From positions 1 through 6,671 of the forward strand of contig DMAO01000114.1 in the NCBI GenBank assembly GCA_003446545.1: a stretch of 6,671 nucleotides of DNA. The letters run 5' to 3'. The notes beneath the pieces were generated by a model. That model ran no database searches. It was given only the letters and a program-made list of their open reading frames with translations, and was not told the DNA's origin. The translations under genes were made by a program, and so were the position numbers. Each line of letters opens with the position of its first letter. The stretch's first letter is position 1. Positions 4,936 through 6,671 of this stretch are shown here, piece by piece. Source of the stretch: Sphaerochaeta sp. Lineage in GTDB: Bacteria; Spirochaetota; Spirochaetia; Sphaerochaetales; Sphaerochaetaceae.

Positions 4936-5725
4936 GGTTTCGGAGGAGTAATGCGGAAAAATTGGACTGCATCTGTACGATTAGGTCTTCCATGTCCATT
5001 TCAAGCAGGGATGCTGCATATTCGTAGATGTGTACCATATGCAGGGGGGTGTTGACCCTTCCCCTGCAGGGGACCGGACTCAGGTAGGGGCTGTCTGTCT
5101 CAAGCAGGATATGATCGAGGGGAATTGCCTTGAAAACGTCTCTCATCTCATTATTGGCCTTGTAGGTGAGCGGTCCTGCGAATGAGATGAACATCCCTTT
5201 TGACACTGCAAGCAGGGCAAGTTCCCTAGACCCTTGGAAGCAGTGCATGATGCCCCTTCTGCCAAAGGTGCGACCTTGCAACAGGGCAGAGATCTCATCA
5301 TCAGATTCCCTGCTGTGGATGATGATGGGAAGATCTCTCTGAGCTGCGATATCCATCTGGGAGACAAACAGTTCGCTCTGGCTCTGTTTTGTTCCATAGG
5401 CCCAATGGTTGTCCAGCCCAATCTCTCCAATTGCACACACCTTGCTCTTGTCAAGGGATGCACAAAGCCCATCAAGTTGTTGCCTGATTGGAATTTGGCC
5501 AGAGGCAACACCCCAGGGCCCTATGCCGGCACTCATATGGATAGAGGGGTAGGCAGAGAGAAGGGCTGAACGTTGGGCAAGGTCATCGAAATCGGTGCCG
5601 ATATCGAGAGCTTGCATGGACAGGTCTTGCATCTCGTTGAGCAACGCTGTGATGTCTACGCCCTTTTTCTGCATAGCAAGCAGATGGAAGTGTGAGTCTA
5701 TCAGGTGTAGGGGGATTTGCTTCAT
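4919..5725 (-). CDS. tatD: TatD-family metal-dependent hydrolase/DNase
   Basis: This is a complete 268-residue TIM-barrel amidohydrolase of the TatD family, near the usual 255-265. Members are metal-dependent nucleases, reported as 3'-5' exonucleases or AP endonucleases in DNA repair. All expected metal ligands are present: H12 and H14 in DSHFHL, E101 in GEIGLD, H137 in IIHSR, H161 in MHCFQG and D211 in ETDSPYL. The family C-terminal CRGRVNTP (220-227) is intact as well. The ATG at 5725-5723 must be near the true start because HxH follows at residue 12, yet no Shine-Dalgarno sequence precedes it; the upstream bases are pyrimidine-rich. A promoter lies only 7 nt away, so a leaderless mRNA is likely. 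It is divergent from the membrane protein gene. Which paralogue (TatD, YcfH or YjjV type) it is cannot be decided here. Confidence 0.93.
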   Translation of the reverse strand: MKQIPLHLIDSHFHLLAMQKKGVDITALLNEMQDLSMQALDIGTDFDDLAQRSALLSAYPSIHMSAGIGPWGVASGQIPIRQQLDGLCASLDKSKVCAIGEIGLDNHWAYGTKQSQSELFVSQMDIAAQRDLPIIIHSRESDDEISALLQGRTFGRRGIMHCFQGSRELALLAVSKGMFISFAGPLTYKANNEMRDVFKAIPLDHILLETDSPYLSPVPCRGRVNTPLHMVHIYEYAASLLEMDMEDLIVQMQSNFSALLLRNPAEGA

Positions 5726-5732
5726 AGGAGAA

Positions 5733-5761
5733 GGTATACTAAAGAAAGGACACTCTTACAA
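5733..5761 (-). promoter_or_regulatory. promoter of tatD, placed for a leaderless transcript
   Basis: A -35 TTGTAA (5761-5756, 4 of 6), a 17-nt spacer and a -10 TATACC (5738-5733, 4 of 6) end only 7 nt before the tatD ATG. Transcription would then start at or within a base or two of the A of the ATG. Both hexamers are moderate matches, but their spacing and the absence of a ribosome site support each other. Confidence 0.5.
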
Positions 5762-5869
5762 GGGAGAAAGGACCCCAAGAGGCGATACCCATCTTTCACT
5801 TGAATACTTTCTCGTTACAGAGCAAGATACCCAAGTCAGGAATAAGAACAGAAAGAGAGAGAATTGCAT

Positions 5870-6671
5870 GTGAATATATTCAAGAGAAACCAAAACAAGA
5901 AGTCCCTCGCCCAGATGGTCCGGGACCGAGACAGTTCCCAGATAGTGCACTACCTTCTGAGGCTGGTGGTAATTCTCATCATGATCAACCAGCTGTTCAA
6001 CCAAAACTATGAGAATGTATTCTTCTGCCTGTTGGCCATCATGCTCTTTGCAGTCCCTTCCTTCATAGAGACCCATACCCGCATTGACATCCCCCCTGCT
6101 CTGGAGAATTCCATCCTGTTCTTTATCTTTGCAGCCCAGATCCTAGGCGAGATGCGTTCCTACTATGTGGCCTATCCTTTCTGGGATACGATGTTGCACA
6201 CAGCAAACGGATTCCTAGCTGCTGCTATCGGGTTCTCCCTGGTGGACATCCTTAACCAGAGTCAGAAGGTTACCTTCCGGCTCTCACCCTTCTTTGTTGC
6301 CATAGTAGCCTTCTGTTTCTCCATGACAATAGGAGTCCTCTGGGAGTTCATGGAATACTTCATGGATATGGTACTTGCTACTGATATGCAGAAGGACACC
6401 ATCATCCACACCATTCGATCGGGGATGCTTGACCCTACAAATGCCCAGAAGGTCGTGACCATAGGCACAATCACTGAGGTGACGGTGAACGGGACAGACC
6501 TAGGCTTAGGAGGTTATCTGGATATAGGTCTGCATGATACGATCAAGGATATGTTCGTTAACTTCATCGGTGCCATGGTCTTTTCCATAGCCGGATACTT
6601 GTATGTGAAGAACCGCAAGAAAACCTCGTTTATCATACACTTCATCCCTACCTTGGAAGGAGGGAAGCCGG
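5870..6671 (+). CDS. multi-pass membrane protein, DUF2238/YjdF-like (3' end outside window)
   Basis: The frame is open for 267 codons from a GTG at 5870 to the window edge, with no stop. Six hydrophobic segments are visible, at about 25-43, 48-64, 80-94, 107-128, 139-160 and 225-246. Polar and charged positions in or near the helices are conserved-looking: FWDTMLH (105-110), GVLWEFMEYFMD (155-166) and LHDTIKDMFVNFIGA (221-235). That pattern resembles the DUF2238/YjdF membrane family, whose function is unknown to me. A loop of about 55 residues (168-222) lies before the last helix and may be a family-specific insertion. The start is uncertain: the frame is open back to a TAA at 5843, TTG 5864 and ATG 5915 are alternatives, and the ribosome site is weak (GA-rich 5851-5861). 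The gene diverges from tatD across 144 bp. Confidence 0.85.
   Translation, partial: MNIFKRNQNKKSLAQMVRDRDSSQIVHYLLRLVVILIMINQLFNQNYENVFFCLLAIMLFAVPSFIETHTRIDIPPALENSILFFIFAAQILGEMRSYYVAYPFWDTMLHTANGFLAAAIGFSLVDILNQSQKVTFRLSPFFVAIVAFCFSMTIGVLWEFMEYFMDMVLATDMQKDTIIHTIRSGMLDPTNAQKVVTIGTITEVTVNGTDLGLGGYLDIGLHDTIKDMFVNFIGAMVFSIAGYLYVKNRKKTSFIIHFIPTLEGGKP

Noticed and set aside
5060..5073. 14-nt perfect palindrome TCCCCTGCAGGGGA
   Set aside because: It lies inside the conserved CRGRVNTP-coding part of tatD, and one palindrome of this length is about what chance gives in 6.7 kb.
5735..5740. TATACT as a plus-strand -10 for the membrane protein gene
   Set aside because: No -35 at suitable spacing is present; the GTATAC core is palindromic and is better explained as part of the tatD promoter. 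I see no convincing plus-strand promoter before 5870.
1..6671. Mobile elements, CRISPR arrays, tRNA or rRNA genes
   Set aside because: Looked for on both strands; no transposase, spaced direct repeats, cloverleaf or rRNA signature is visible.

Overview
The window reads as a compact housekeeping stretch of a bacterial chromosome, most likely from a spirochaete of the Sphaerochaeta/Treponema kind. The grounds are a moderate GC content, the block infC-rpmI-rplT followed by a small ZapB-like coiled-coil gene, and a spirochaete-style TPR protein in front of tsaE and tsaB. This lineage call is an inference from gene content, not from a marker gene. Everything from base 1 to 5725 is encoded on the minus strand; only the right end (5870 onward) is on the plus strand.

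Read in the direction of transcription (right to left) the layout is as follows. tatD (5725-4919) has a promoter so close to its ATG that the mRNA may be leaderless. fba, class II fructose-bisphosphate aldolase (4813-3821), has its own promoter and a strong intrinsic terminator. A near-consensus promoter (3749-3721) then drives the translation operon infC (TTG start) - rpmI - rplT - zapB-like coiled coil, which ends at a terminator at 2011-1979. The -35 box of the next promoter lies in the T-tract of that terminator and drives TPR protein - tsaE - tsaB. Only the first six codons of tsaB are in the window; it starts in a GTGA overlap with the tsaE stop.

The only long stretch without a recognised gene is 1697-2046. 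It holds the terminator, the promoter, a 5' leader with competing base-pairings around a perfect Shine-Dalgarno sequence, a candidate 55-codon ORF that overlaps the TPR gene start, and a striking 19-nt palindrome. This is the least explained part of the window. The second unexplained item is the divergent plus-strand gene at the right edge, a six-helix membrane protein resembling the DUF2238/YjdF group, which is cut by the window end.

Functionally the genes cover translation initiation and the large ribosomal subunit (IF3, L35, L20), tRNA t6A modification (TsaE, TsaB), glycolysis/gluconeogenesis (Fba) and a metal-dependent nuclease (TatD). There is no sign of mobile elements, CRISPR, tRNA or rRNA. 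I found no clear new defence or mobile system. The candidates for something undescribed are the regulatory RNA features in front of the TPR gene and between infC and rpmI.
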